This document shows, in pieces, positions 46,098 through 54,650 of a stretch of DNA of 64,000 bases; position 1 is the first letter of the stretch, and the number at the start of each line of letters is the position of its first letter. The notes below the pieces were generated by a model that saw only the letters and a list, made by a program, of their open reading frames with translations, ran no database searches and was not told where the DNA came from. The stretch is from Pseudacidovorax sp. (lineage in GTDB: Bacteria > Pseudomonadota > Gammaproteobacteria > Burkholderiales > Burkholderiaceae_C): NCBI RefSeq assembly GCF_017991995.1, contig NZ_JAGOPN010000001.1, positions 434,001 to 498,000 of the forward strand. The letters are read 5' to 3'. The position numbers and the translations under genes were made by a program.

Positions 46098-47447
46098 ATG
46101 TCCGCCGTCTTCAACTTCACCTTCGTGCCCTGGTTCCGGTCGGTGGCGCCCTACATCCACACGCACCGGGGCAAGACCTTCGTGGTCGGCATCGCGGGCG
46201 AGGCCATCGCGGCGGGCAAGCTGCCGTCCATTGCACAGGATCTGGCACTGATCCAGTCCATGGGCGTCAAGGTCGTGCTGGTGCACGGCTTCCGTCCGCA
46301 GGTCAACGAGCAGTTGCGCGCCAAGGGCCACGAGGCCCGCTATTCGCACGGCATGCGCATCACCGACGAGGTGGCGCTGGACTGTGCGCAGGAGGCCGCC
46401 GGCCAGTTGCGCTACGAGATCGAGGCCGCCTTCAGCCAGGGCCTGCCCAACACACCCATGGCGGGTTCGACGGTGCGCATCCTCTCGGGCAACTTCATCA
46501 CGGCGCGGCCGGTCGGCGTCGTCGACGGCGTCGACTTCCAGCATTCGGGCCTGGTGCGCAAGGTGGACGCCACCGGCATCCGCCGCGCGCTGGACGGCGG
46601 CAGCATGGTCCTGCTCTCGCCCTTCGGCTTCTCGCCCACGGGCGAGGCCTTCAACCTGGCGATGGAAGAAGTGGCGACCAGCGTGGCCGTGTCGATCCAG
46701 GCGGACAAGCTGATCTTCCTGACCGAGGTGCCCGGCGTCGCCATGGACCCGAGCCAGCCCGTGAGCGAAGACAACCCCATCGACACCGAGCTGCCCCTGG
46801 ACGTGGCGCGCACATGGCTCGCCCAGCTCTCGCCACCGCAGCAGCCGACCGACACCGCCTTCTACCTTCAGCATTGCGTCAAGGCCTGCGAGGGCGGCGT
46901 GGAGCGCAACCACATCCTGCCCTTCTCGGTGGACGGTGCGCTGCTGCTGGAGATCTATGTGCACGACGGCATCGGCACGATGGTCATCGACGAAAAGCTC
47001 GAGTCGGTGCGCGAAGCCGGCGTGGACGACATCGGCGGCATCCTGCAGCTGATCGAGCCCTTCGAGCGCGACGGCACGCTGGTCAAGCGCAGCCGCACCG
47101 AGATTGAGCGCGACATCCACCAGTACACGGTGGTGGAGCACGACGGCGTGATCTTCGGCTGCGCGGCGCTCTACCCCTACCCCGAGGCACGCACCGCCGA
47201 GATGGCGGCCCTCACCGTCTCGCCCCAGTCGCAGGGACAGGGCGACGGCGAGAAGCTGCTCAAGCGCATCGAGCACCGCGCGCGCGCCATCGGCCTGGAC
47301 AGCATCTTCGTGCTCACCACCCGCACCATGCACTGGTTCATCAAGCGCGGCTTCCAGCCCGTGAGCCCGGACTGGTTGCCCGAGGCGCGCAAGAAGAAAT
47401 ACAACTGGGACCGCAAGAGCCAGGTGCTGGTCAAGAAGCTGGGCTGA
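46098..47447 (+). CDS. argA: N-acetylglutamate synthase
   Basis: A 449 aa enzyme that acetylates glutamate, the first step of arginine synthesis. The N-terminal amino-acid-kinase fold (VVLVHGFRPQVNEQL) holds the arginine allosteric site in this family, and the C-terminal GNAT domain carries the acetyl-CoA loop region SPQSQGQGDGEKLL. The end, NWDRKSQVLVKKL, is typical of ArgA. Arginine feedback inhibition is expected. An intrinsic terminator follows 18 bp after the stop. Not linked to argG. Confidence 0.96.
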   Translation: MSAVFNFTFVPWFRSVAPYIHTHRGKTFVVGIAGEAIAAGKLPSIAQDLALIQSMGVKVVLVHGFRPQVNEQLRAKGHEARYSHGMRITDEVALDCAQEAAGQLRYEIEAAFSQGLPNTPMAGSTVRILSGNFITARPVGVVDGVDFQHSGLVRKVDATGIRRALDGGSMVLLSPFGFSPTGEAFNLAMEEVATSVAVSIQADKLIFLTEVPGVAMDPSQPVSEDNPIDTELPLDVARTWLAQLSPPQQPTDTAFYLQHCVKACEGGVERNHILPFSVDGALLLEIYVHDGIGTMVIDEKLESVREAGVDDIGGILQLIEPFERDGTLVKRSRTEIERDIHQYTVVEHDGVIFGCAALYPYPEARTAEMAALTVSPQSQGQGDGEKLLKRIEHRARAIGLDSIFVLTTRTMHWFIKRGFQPVSPDWLPEARKKKYNWDRKSQVLVKKLG

Positions 47448-47465
47448 AGCAGCCTTGCCAAGAAG

Positions 47466-47494
47466 AAAGGCGCGTCCATCGGGCGCGCCTTTTT
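47466..47494 (+). terminator. intrinsic terminator of argA
   Basis: AAAGGCGCG (47466-47474) and CGCGCCTTT (47484-47492) are perfectly complementary, with a nine-base loop and five T at the end. It may also end transcripts of the convergent SDR gene. Confidence 0.9.
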
Positions 47495-47522
47495 CATGGG
47501 GATGGTCAGGCCGCGTCGTCGG

Positions 47523-48323
47523 CTACGACATCCGCGGCTGCCCGTTGGACGCCGTCAGGCCGCCATCCACCGGCACCAACGCACCATTGACGAAGCTGGC
47601 GTCGTCACTGGCCAGGAAGGCGACCACCGACGCCACCTCCGCAGGATCGGCGCCGCGGCCGAGCGGGATGCGGTCCTTGAAGCGTTCCATGGTGTCCGGG
47701 TCGTCCTGCATGTCCGCGGTCATGGGCGTGAAGGTCAGGCTGGGGCAGACGGCATTCACGCGCACGCCCCGTCCGCCATGGTCCAGCGCCATGGCACGGG
47801 TCAGGTTCACGACCGCCCCCTTGGACGCGTTGTAGGCCACCAGGCCCCAGTCGCCGCCCAGGCCGGACACCGAGGCCGTGTTGACGATGCAGCCACGGCT
47901 GCGCTCCAGATGCAGCATCGCGGCCTTGGCGCCGTTGAAGACACCGCCGGCGTTCACGGCCAGCGTGCGGTGGAAGTCCTCGGCCGAGGCATCGGTGGCG
48001 TCGCCCTCGGGTGCGATGCCCGCGTTGTTGACCAGCACATGCAACTCGCCGAAGCGCTCGATGGTGGCCTCGACCAGGGCGCTGACCTGGCCCAGGTCGG
48101 ACACGTCGACTTGATGCACCAACGTGCGCTCGGAAGGGAGATCGGCCGCGACTTTGTCGAGCTTGTCGGCATGGTCCCCGGCCAGCACGACATGGGCGCC
48201 CTCGGCGGAAAAGCGGCGGGCGATGGCCTCGCCGATGCCCGAGCCGGCGCCGGTGACGATCACGACACGGCCATGGAAGCGATCACGGCCCTGGGTGGAA
48301 GAGAGTTGGAGTGCAGCAGTCAT
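47523..48323 (-). CDS. SDR-family oxidoreductase
   Basis: A 266 aa classical SDR. TGAGSGIG is at residues 24-31, and S151, Y164 and K168 form the active site. The substrate is unknown. It lies downstream of azlD but across a 180-bp gap, so it may have its own promoter. An in-frame ATG at 48332 is an alternative start. The gap contains GGCTTCGACAAGCTCC near 48455, similar to short repeats common in these genomes. Confidence 0.9.
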   Translation of the reverse strand: MTAALQLSSTQGRDRFHGRVVIVTGAGSGIGEAIARRFSAEGAHVVLAGDHADKLDKVAADLPSERTLVHQVDVSDLGQVSALVEATIERFGELHVLVNNAGIAPEGDATDASAEDFHRTLAVNAGGVFNGAKAAMLHLERSRGCIVNTASVSGLGGDWGLVAYNASKGAVVNLTRAMALDHGGRGVRVNAVCPSLTFTPMTADMQDDPDTMERFKDRIPLGRGADPAEVASVVAFLASDDASFVNGALVPVDGGLTASNGQPRMS

Positions 48324-48503
48324 GGGCTGCATGAACGCATGCGCGCGAAACGCTTCACGTCGGAGAACTGCGCATCGCAGCCGTCCAGCGCGACGCACGC
48401 CGAATGCTGCAAACCAGTGGCCGTCGCTGCGACAGCTGTGAAGCGGTTGCACCCGGCTTCGACAAGCTCCACCGAAACGGCCGTGGATCACGGCAACTTC
48501 GGA

Positions 48504-48842
48504 TCAGCCCGCGACCCCCAAGCTGCGCAACAGCAGCAAGGTCGCCGTCCCCACCACCACCGGGCCCGTCACGCCGCGCCGCCACCAGAACCAGGCGACC
48601 GAGACGGCCACGGCCAGCCAGCGCGGGTCGTGCCAGCCCGAGGCGACGGCGGCACCGGCCGAGCCGCGCAGCACCTCGGGCACCACCACGGCCATCAGCG
48701 CCGCCAGCGGCGCATGCCGCAGGCCCGAAGCCAGCCAGCCCGGCAGGCGCGGCTCCCGGCGCGGCAGCAGGAACACGCCGCGCGTGAGCACGGTCACCCC
48801 CGCCAGCGCGAGGATGGCGATCCACAGGTGCAGGTCGGTCAT
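48504..48842 (-). CDS. azlD: AzlD-type branched-chain amino acid export subunit
   Basis: A 112 aa membrane protein with about four helices, the small partner of AzlC. The pair exports branched-chain amino acids or analogues. GVTVLTRGVFLLP and the APLAALMAVVVPEVL stretch are family-typical. Its ATG overlaps the azlC stop by four bases, so the two are co-translated in the usual azlC-azlD order. Confidence 0.88.
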   Translation of the reverse strand: MTDLHLWIAILALAGVTVLTRGVFLLPRREPRLPGWLASGLRHAPLAALMAVVVPEVLRGSAGAAVASGWHDPRWLAVAVSVAWFWWRRGVTGPVVVGTATLLLLRSLGVAG

Positions 48843-49564
48843 GGCGTGGCGATGCGCGGGCGGCGCCGTTCCGCCCAGTGGCCGGCCGCCATGGCGGCGG
48901 CAATGGCCGCGATCACCTGCAGCCCGAAGGGCCAGCCCTGCCCCATCCAGCCGATGGTGCCCGCCACCGCGGCCACCAGCCAGCTGGGCCGGTCCGCGAT
49001 CATGGGCATGGCAAGACCCAGCAGCGCGAGCACGCCGATGAAGCGCAGGTCCCAATCCGGTGGAATGGCGTCGGCGAGGAAGATGCCCGCCAGCGAGGCC
49101 ACCTGCCACGCCGCCCAGTTGAACAGCGCCAGGCCCAGGAAGTAGGCCAGCTGGTCGGGCGCGCGCCGCGGGTAGCGCTGCATGAAGCGCACATACACCG
49201 GGTCACCGGCCAGGTAGGCCAGCCCCAGCCGCTGCGGCCGCGGCAGCAGGCCGAAGTAGCGCCGCCAGTGCGCGCTGAACACGACGAAGCGCACGTTGAG
49301 CATCAGCGCCGTCAGCACGATCACCCACAGCGGCGCGCCCGCCAGGATCATCGGCAGGCAGGCCAGCTGCGAGGCACTGGCGAAGACCAGCAGCGACATG
49401 GCCAGCACGGCGCCCATCGGCAGGCCACTGCGCGCCATGGCCACTCCGGTCACCAGGCCCAGGGCCACCGTGCCCAGGGCCGGGCCGGCGATGGCCCGCA
49501 CGCCCTCGGCAAAGCCGGGGTGCGTGAAGAGCGAACGCAGCGATCGCGTGCCGAACAGCGCCAT
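48839..49564 (-). CDS. azlC: AzlC-family branched-chain amino acid exporter subunit
   Basis: A 241 aa inner-membrane protein with about seven hydrophobic helices, the large subunit of the LIV-E type exporter. The N-terminal GVRAIAGPALGTVALGLVTG stretch and the ASASQLACLPMI motif support the family. It lies 27 bp after the amidase gene, same strand. Export of an amino acid freed by the amidase is a possible link, but no sequence feature shows which one. Confidence 0.9.
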   Translation of the reverse strand: MALFGTRSLRSLFTHPGFAEGVRAIAGPALGTVALGLVTGVAMARSGLPMGAVLAMSLLVFASASQLACLPMILAGAPLWVIVLTALMLNVRFVVFSAHWRRYFGLLPRPQRLGLAYLAGDPVYVRFMQRYPRRAPDQLAYFLGLALFNWAAWQVASLAGIFLADAIPPDWDLRFIGVLALLGLAMPMIADRPSWLVAAVAGTIGWMGQGWPFGLQVIAAIAAAMAAGHWAERRRPRIATP

Positions 49565-49591
49565 GTCGTGAGGTTTCCGTGTCCCGGCCGA

Positions 49592-51067
49592 TCAGGCGGC
49601 CGTGACGTGCACGCCCGGGCGGCGGCCGTCGTTCCAGCGGCCGCCCAGGGCGCGCTCGATCTGCGCCGCCAGCTGCAGCAGCAGGCCGTCGTTGGCCTGG
49701 CGCGCCTGGGCATGGATGCCGAAGGGCAGCCCGTTGGCCTGTTGCGCCATCGGCAGCGAGATGGCCGGAATGCCGCACAGGTTCGACAGCGGCGTGTACG
49801 AGAAGAACTTCCAGAGGTTGTCGAACCAGTCCAGCACGTCCGGGTTGTCGCTGGTCGTCAGGTACTCGGTGGTGCCGATGCGCGGCGTCGCCAGCGCGGT
49901 GATGGGCGTGAGGATGATGTCCCAGTCCTCGAAGAAGGCGCCGAAGGCACGCGCGGTGCTGTTGAAGACGGCCTGCATCTTGTAGCGCTCTGCGTACGAC
50001 AGGTCCTTGCCCGCTTCCCAGATGCGGATGTTGATCGGCTCGATCAGGTCTGCGGGCGGACGCTCCAGCCCGCTCTTCGCGAGCAGGCCGTTGATCACCT
50101 GCGCGAAGTTGCTGATGTAGCAGGTGGTCTGCGCGCGGAAGGCTTCGCGCAGGTCGGCCTGGGGCAGTGCCCATTCGACATGGTGGCCCAGGCCTTCGAG
50201 GAAGCGCGCAGCCTTCTCCAGCTCGGCCACGATCTCGGGCGTGGCGCGGTAATCGCCCCATTCGTGCGAGAGCGCGATGCGCAGCCGGCCCGGGTCCTTC
50301 TGGATCAGCTGGGTGTAGGGCTCGGGCGTTGTCCAGTAGGGCATGAATTCGCCGGGTGCGCCGCCGCGGCAGGCATCGACGAAGGCCGCCGTGTCGCGCA
50401 CCGTGCGGCTATGACAGCCCTGGATGGACACATAGCCGGTGATGTCCGACGAATTCGGCCCGATGCTGAACACGCCGCGCGAGGGCTTGAGACCGATGTT
50501 GCCGTTGAAGCCGGCGGGGATGCGGATCGAACCGCCACCGTCCGTGGCATGCGACATGGGTACCACGCCCGCCGCCACCATGGCCGAGGTGCCGGCGGAA
50601 GAGCCGCAGGTGGTGAAGTCGGTGTTCCAGGGATTGCGCGTGACGTAGACGGCCGGGTTCTCGGCGGAGCTGCAGACGCCGAACTCCGGCGTGGTGGTGC
50701 GGCCCATCAGGTTGAGGCCGGCCTTGCGCATCTGCTTCGTGAGCCAAGCATCCTCGGTCGGGCGATTGCCGCGCATGAAGAGCGAGCCCTGCTCCTGCAG
50801 GCGCCCCTTGAGCGTGGGGCCCAGGTCCTTCATGAGGAAGGGCACACCAGCGAAGGGGCCCTGCGGATTCAGCCCGTCCTTGAGCGGGTCGGCCACCACG
50901 TCCTCGAAGACCTCGACCACGGCCGACAGCGCCGGGTTGGTCTTCGCGATGCCGGCCGCGGCCTGCTGCGCGAGTTCGGCGGCCGTGAGCTCGCCCTGGC
51001 GCACCTTCTCGGCCAGGGCCGTCGCGTCCTGCGCGGCCCATTCGTCCCAGCTCATTGCCAATGTCAT
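49592..51067 (-). CDS. amidase signature family enzyme
   Basis: A 491 aa Ser-Ser-Lys hydrolase. Catalytic K80 (PFLMKDLG), the cis-serine region S156-S157 (CGSSAGTS) and nucleophile S180 (DGGGSIRIPA) are present. It cleaves an amide, likely a short peptide, acyl amide or xenobiotic amide. It follows the peptide-type ABC transporter ATPase gene by 67 bp, so it probably hydrolyses what the transporter brings in. The sequence GSSAGTSAM deviates slightly from the more common GGSSGGSAA. 6-Aminohexanoate-cyclic-dimer hydrolase-like enzymes are in this family. Confidence 0.9.
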   Translation of the reverse strand: MTLAMSWDEWAAQDATALAEKVRQGELTAAELAQQAAAGIAKTNPALSAVVEVFEDVVADPLKDGLNPQGPFAGVPFLMKDLGPTLKGRLQEQGSLFMRGNRPTEDAWLTKQMRKAGLNLMGRTTTPEFGVCSSAENPAVYVTRNPWNTDFTTCGSSAGTSAMVAAGVVPMSHATDGGGSIRIPAGFNGNIGLKPSRGVFSIGPNSSDITGYVSIQGCHSRTVRDTAAFVDACRGGAPGEFMPYWTTPEPYTQLIQKDPGRLRIALSHEWGDYRATPEIVAELEKAARFLEGLGHHVEWALPQADLREAFRAQTTCYISNFAQVINGLLAKSGLERPPADLIEPINIRIWEAGKDLSYAERYKMQAVFNSTARAFGAFFEDWDIILTPITALATPRIGTTEYLTTSDNPDVLDWFDNLWKFFSYTPLSNLCGIPAISLPMAQQANGLPFGIHAQARQANDGLLLQLAAQIERALGGRWNDGRRPGVHVTAA

Positions 51068-51134
51068 GTCGTGTGTTCCTATTGTTTGGATGTCGGTCGA
51101 ACCGAAAATTCTGCCCGCTCGTGCCTGGGCCTGC

Positions 51135-52805
51135 TCAGGCCGCCAGTCCCAGCTCGGTGCGCGGCGCCGCAGCCAGCAGCTTGCGGGTGTAGGCGTGGGC
51201 CGGCTGGCCGAACACCTCGGCCGTCAAGCCCTCTTCCACGATGCGGCCCTGGTTCATCACGATCACGCGGTCGCACAACTGCGCCGCCACCCGCAAGTCG
51301 TGCGTGATGAACAGGATGCCCAGCCCGAAGTCGCGTTGCACCTCCCGCAGCAGGTCGAGGATCTGCGCCTGCACCGACACGTCGAGCGCCGACACCGCCT
51401 CGTCCGCCACCAGCACCTGCGGCTGGCAGGCGACGGCGCGGGCGATCGCCAGGCGCTGACGCTGGCCGCCCGAGAACTGGTGCGGGTAGCGCGACAGCGC
51501 AGCGCGCGGCAGCTGGATGCGGTCCATCAGTTCCTCGGCCAGCTTGCGTGCCGCCGGCACGTCCAGCCCGAAGTTGACCGCGCCTTCGATCATCGAGGAG
51601 CCCACGGTGCGCCGCGGATTGAGCGAGCGGTTCGGATCCTGGAACACCACCTGCACCCGCGAGCGCAGCGGCCGCAGCCGAGACTCCGACAGCGACTGCA
51701 CCTCGCGGTCGCCCCAGGTGATGGTGCCCTCGCTCGGGTCGATCAGCCGGATCATGCAGCGCGCGAAGGTGGACTTGCCCGAGCCCGATTCGCCCACCAC
51801 GCCCACCGTCTCGCCGCGGTGCACGGCCACGCTCGCGTCCTGCAGCGCGGTGTTGGGCTTGGCACGGCCGAGCCAGTCCCGGCGCACGTAGGTCTTTCCG
51901 ACGGCGCGGCCGGCCAGCAGCGCCGGGCCGCCGGGCAACGCGCGCGGCGGCGGCGGCACCATGCCGGGCACGGCGGCCAGCAGCATGCGGGTGTAGTCCT
52001 CGCGCGGCGTGCGCAGCACCTGCTCGCGCGGGCCCTGCTCCACCACCTTGCCACGGTGCATCACCATCACCTCGTCGGCGATCTCGGCCACCACGCCCAT
52101 GTCGTGCGTGATGAACAGCACCGCACTGCCCTGCTCCTGCTGCAGCTCGGCGATGAGCTTGAGGATCTCGGCCTGCGTGGTCACGTCCAGCGCCGTGGTC
52201 GGCTCGTCGCAGATCAGGAGGCGCGGCTTGAGGATGATCGCCATCGCGATGACGATGCGCTGGCGCTGGCCGCCCGAGAGCTGATGCGGATAGCTCGAAA
52301 AGATGCGCTGCGGATCGGGCAGGCGCACGCGCTCGAACACTTCCAGGATGCGCGCCTTGCGCTCGGCCGGCGTCAGCGCCGTGTGGTTGCGCAGCAACTC
52401 GTCGACCTGCTCGCCGCAGCTGAGCACTGGGTTGAGCGCCGTCATCGGCTCCTGGAAGACCATGCCCATCACCTGGCCGCGCAGGGCGCGCAGGCGCTTC
52501 TCGGGCAGGTACTTGCCATTCGTCAGCAGCGTCTCGCCGGCCAGCACGATGTCGCCGGCCGTGATGGTCAGGCCCTTGGCCAGCAGCGCCATCACGGTCG
52601 TGGCCAGCACCGACTTGCCGGAGCCGGACTCGCCCACGATGCACAGCGTGCGGCCGGCCTCGATGCGCACGTCCAGCCGCTCGATGGCATGGGGCCGGTC
52701 GGCGTCGGCGGGCAGTGCGACCTGCAGGCCGCGCACCTCCAGCACGGGGCTTGCGGGCATGGGCGGCGCTTCGCCAGCGGCGATGCGGGTGGGAAGGGGT
52801 TTCAT
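51135..52805 (-). CDS. double-ATPase subunit of peptide-type ABC transporter
   Basis: A 556 aa fusion of two ABC ATPase domains, as in GsiA/YejF. Walker A sequences GESGSGKS are at residues 58-65 and 338-345. Signature motifs LSGGQRQR and FSGGQRQR, plus oligopeptide-type C-terminal segments after each domain, are visible. It drives the DppBC-like permeases encoded upstream. The ATG at 52805 was chosen because a longer frame would run into the dppC-like gene. Confidence 0.93.
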   Translation of the reverse strand: MKPLPTRIAAGEAPPMPASPVLEVRGLQVALPADADRPHAIERLDVRIEAGRTLCIVGESGSGKSVLATTVMALLAKGLTITAGDIVLAGETLLTNGKYLPEKRLRALRGQVMGMVFQEPMTALNPVLSCGEQVDELLRNHTALTPAERKARILEVFERVRLPDPQRIFSSYPHQLSGGQRQRIVIAMAIILKPRLLICDEPTTALDVTTQAEILKLIAELQQEQGSAVLFITHDMGVVAEIADEVMVMHRGKVVEQGPREQVLRTPREDYTRMLLAAVPGMVPPPPRALPGGPALLAGRAVGKTYVRRDWLGRAKPNTALQDASVAVHRGETVGVVGESGSGKSTFARCMIRLIDPSEGTITWGDREVQSLSESRLRPLRSRVQVVFQDPNRSLNPRRTVGSSMIEGAVNFGLDVPAARKLAEELMDRIQLPRAALSRYPHQFSGGQRQRLAIARAVACQPQVLVADEAVSALDVSVQAQILDLLREVQRDFGLGILFITHDLRVAAQLCDRVIVMNQGRIVEEGLTAEVFGQPAHAYTRKLLAAAPRTELGLAA

Positions 52806-52818
52806 GGTCACACCTCGC

Positions 52819-53691
52819 TCAGCTGCGCTTGGAGAACTTGGGATCGAGCACATCGCGCAGCCCGTCGCCGAGCAGGTTGATGGCCAGCACGGTGGGCACC
52901 AGGAAGAGCGCAGGCCACAGCACGTTGCCCGGCGCCTGCGAGAACAGCACGCGGCCCTCGGCCATGATGTTTCCCCAGGTCGGCACCTCGGCCGGCAGGC
53001 CCAGGCCGAGGAAGCTCAGGATGGCTTCGGTCAGCACGGCAGATGCCGCAATGAAGGTGCCCTGCACGATCAGCGGCGCCAGCGCGTTGGGCAGGATGTC
53101 GCGCCACAGGATGACGGCATTGGGCGTCGCCAGGGCGCGGGCCGCCTCGACGAAGGGTTCGTCGCGCAGGCCGATCACCAGGGCGCGCACCAGGCGCGTC
53201 ACCCGCGGCACCTCGGGCACGGCGATGGCCAGGATCACCGTCGGCAGGCTCGCGCCGAGCATCGCCACCAGCGTGATGGCCAGCAGCACGGCCGGGATGG
53301 CCATCAGGCCGTCCATCACCCGCATCAGCACGGCGTCGGCCGCGCGGAAGTAGCCGGCCACCATGCCCAGCGTGCAGCCCAGCGCGATGGCGAGGAAGGC
53401 GGTGAGCACGCCCACCAGCAGCGAGATGCGGGTGCCGTAGAGCACACGGCTCCACACGTCGCGGCCCACGCTGTCGCTGCCCATCCAGAAGGTGTGCTGC
53501 ACCATCGCGCCATCGGGCAGCGTGACCTGGCCGGCCGTGCCCGCGGGGACGGTGATGAAGTTCGCGTCCATCGCCGAGGGGTCGAAGGTGCCCAGCCATG
53601 GCGCCATCAGGCCCAGCAGCGTGAGCACCAGCAGCACCAGCGTGCCGCCGCGCACGGCGCCATGGCGCCAGAGTTTTTGGAGAGTGCCCAT
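52819..53691 (-). CDS. DppC-like ABC permease
   Basis: A 290 aa inner-membrane permease. N-terminal helix, then a periplasmic loop with FWMGSDSVGRDVWSRVLYG, typical of DppC/OppC, then five more helices. The EAA-type loop EAARALATPNAVILWRDILP docks on the ATPase. It starts four bases downstream of the dppB-like stop (stop at 53696). Confidence 0.93.
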   Translation of the reverse strand: MGTLQKLWRHGAVRGGTLVLLVLTLLGLMAPWLGTFDPSAMDANFITVPAGTAGQVTLPDGAMVQHTFWMGSDSVGRDVWSRVLYGTRISLLVGVLTAFLAIALGCTLGMVAGYFRAADAVLMRVMDGLMAIPAVLLAITLVAMLGASLPTVILAIAVPEVPRVTRLVRALVIGLRDEPFVEAARALATPNAVILWRDILPNALAPLIVQGTFIAASAVLTEAILSFLGLGLPAEVPTWGNIMAEGRVLFSQAPGNVLWPALFLVPTVLAINLLGDGLRDVLDPKFSKRS

Positions 53692-53695
53692 GGCT

Positions 53696-54637
53696 TCAGT
53701 ACCTGATGCGGGGATCGAGGAAGAGGTAGCTCACGTCGACGAGCAGGTTCACGCCCACGTAGATCAGCGCAAAGAACAGCACCACGCCCTGCAGCACCGG
53801 GAAGTCGCGGTTGAGCACCGCATCCACCGTCAGCTGGCCCAGGCCGGGAATGGCATAGACCGTCTCGGTGACCACCACGCCGCCCAGCAGCAGGGCCGCG
53901 CTCACGCCGATGACGGTCACCACCGGCACGGCGGCATTGCGCAGCGCATGGTGGCTGAGCACCGTTCGCTCGCCGATGCCCTTGGCACGGGCGGTGCGGA
54001 TGTAGTCCTCGGTCAGTGCCTCGCTCACGGCGGCGCGGGTCACGCGGGCCAGCAGCGCCACGTAGGTGACGGCCAGCGTCAGGCAGGGCAGCACCAGCTG
54101 CCGGGCCCAGGGGCCCACACCCTCGCCGATGCGGCGGTAGCCCTGCACCGGGAACCACTGCAGCTTCATCGCCAGCAGGTAGATCAGCACATAGCCGATG
54201 ACGAACACCGGCACCGAGAAGCCGGCCACCGAGAAGGCCATCACGGCCTTGTCCAGCCAGCCGCCCATGCGCCAAGCCGCCAGCGTGCCCAGCGGCAGCG
54301 CGATGGCCACCGCCAGCACCAGGGTGCCGATGGCCAGCGAGAGCGTGGGCTCGATGCGCTGGCCGATCAGGGCCACCACCGGCTTGTTCAGAAAGAACGA
54401 AAAGCCCAGGTCACCCTGCAGCACGTGGCCGGCCCAGGTGGCGAACTGCGTCCACAGCGGCTGGGTCAGGCCCAGCTGGGCGCGGATGCGGTCCAGGTCT
54501 TCGTTGGTGGCACTGTTGCCGCCGATGATGGCCGCCGGATCGCCCGGGGTAAGCCGCACGATCATGAAGACCGCGATGGCCACCACCAGGATCACCGGCA
54601 GCGTGGCGAGCAGGCGTTTGCCCAGAAAGCTCAGCAT
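53696..54637 (-). CDS. DppB-like ABC permease
   Basis: A 313 aa permease, partner of the DppC-like protein. Starts MLSFLGKRLLATLPVI, with the RLTPGDPA motif after the first helix and the EAL...ARAKG EAA loop (SEALTEDYIRTARAKGIGE). Six membrane helices. It begins 13 bp after the binding-protein stop. Peptide or nickel-type specificity cannot be read from permeases; context with an amidase favours amide-bearing substrates. Confidence 0.93.
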   Translation of the reverse strand: MLSFLGKRLLATLPVILVVAIAVFMIVRLTPGDPAAIIGGNSATNEDLDRIRAQLGLTQPLWTQFATWAGHVLQGDLGFSFFLNKPVVALIGQRIEPTLSLAIGTLVLAVAIALPLGTLAAWRMGGWLDKAVMAFSVAGFSVPVFVIGYVLIYLLAMKLQWFPVQGYRRIGEGVGPWARQLVLPCLTLAVTYVALLARVTRAAVSEALTEDYIRTARAKGIGERTVLSHHALRNAAVPVVTVIGVSAALLLGGVVVTETVYAIPGLGQLTVDAVLNRDFPVLQGVVLFFALIYVGVNLLVDVSYLFLDPRIRY

Positions 54638-54650
54638 GGCCGCCCTGCCC

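Noticed and set aside
48450-48485. Short repeat-like GGCTTCGACAAGCTCC near the azlD-SDR gap
   Set aside because: It resembles a common dispersed repeat, but only one partial copy is visible here, so it was not listed as a repeat.
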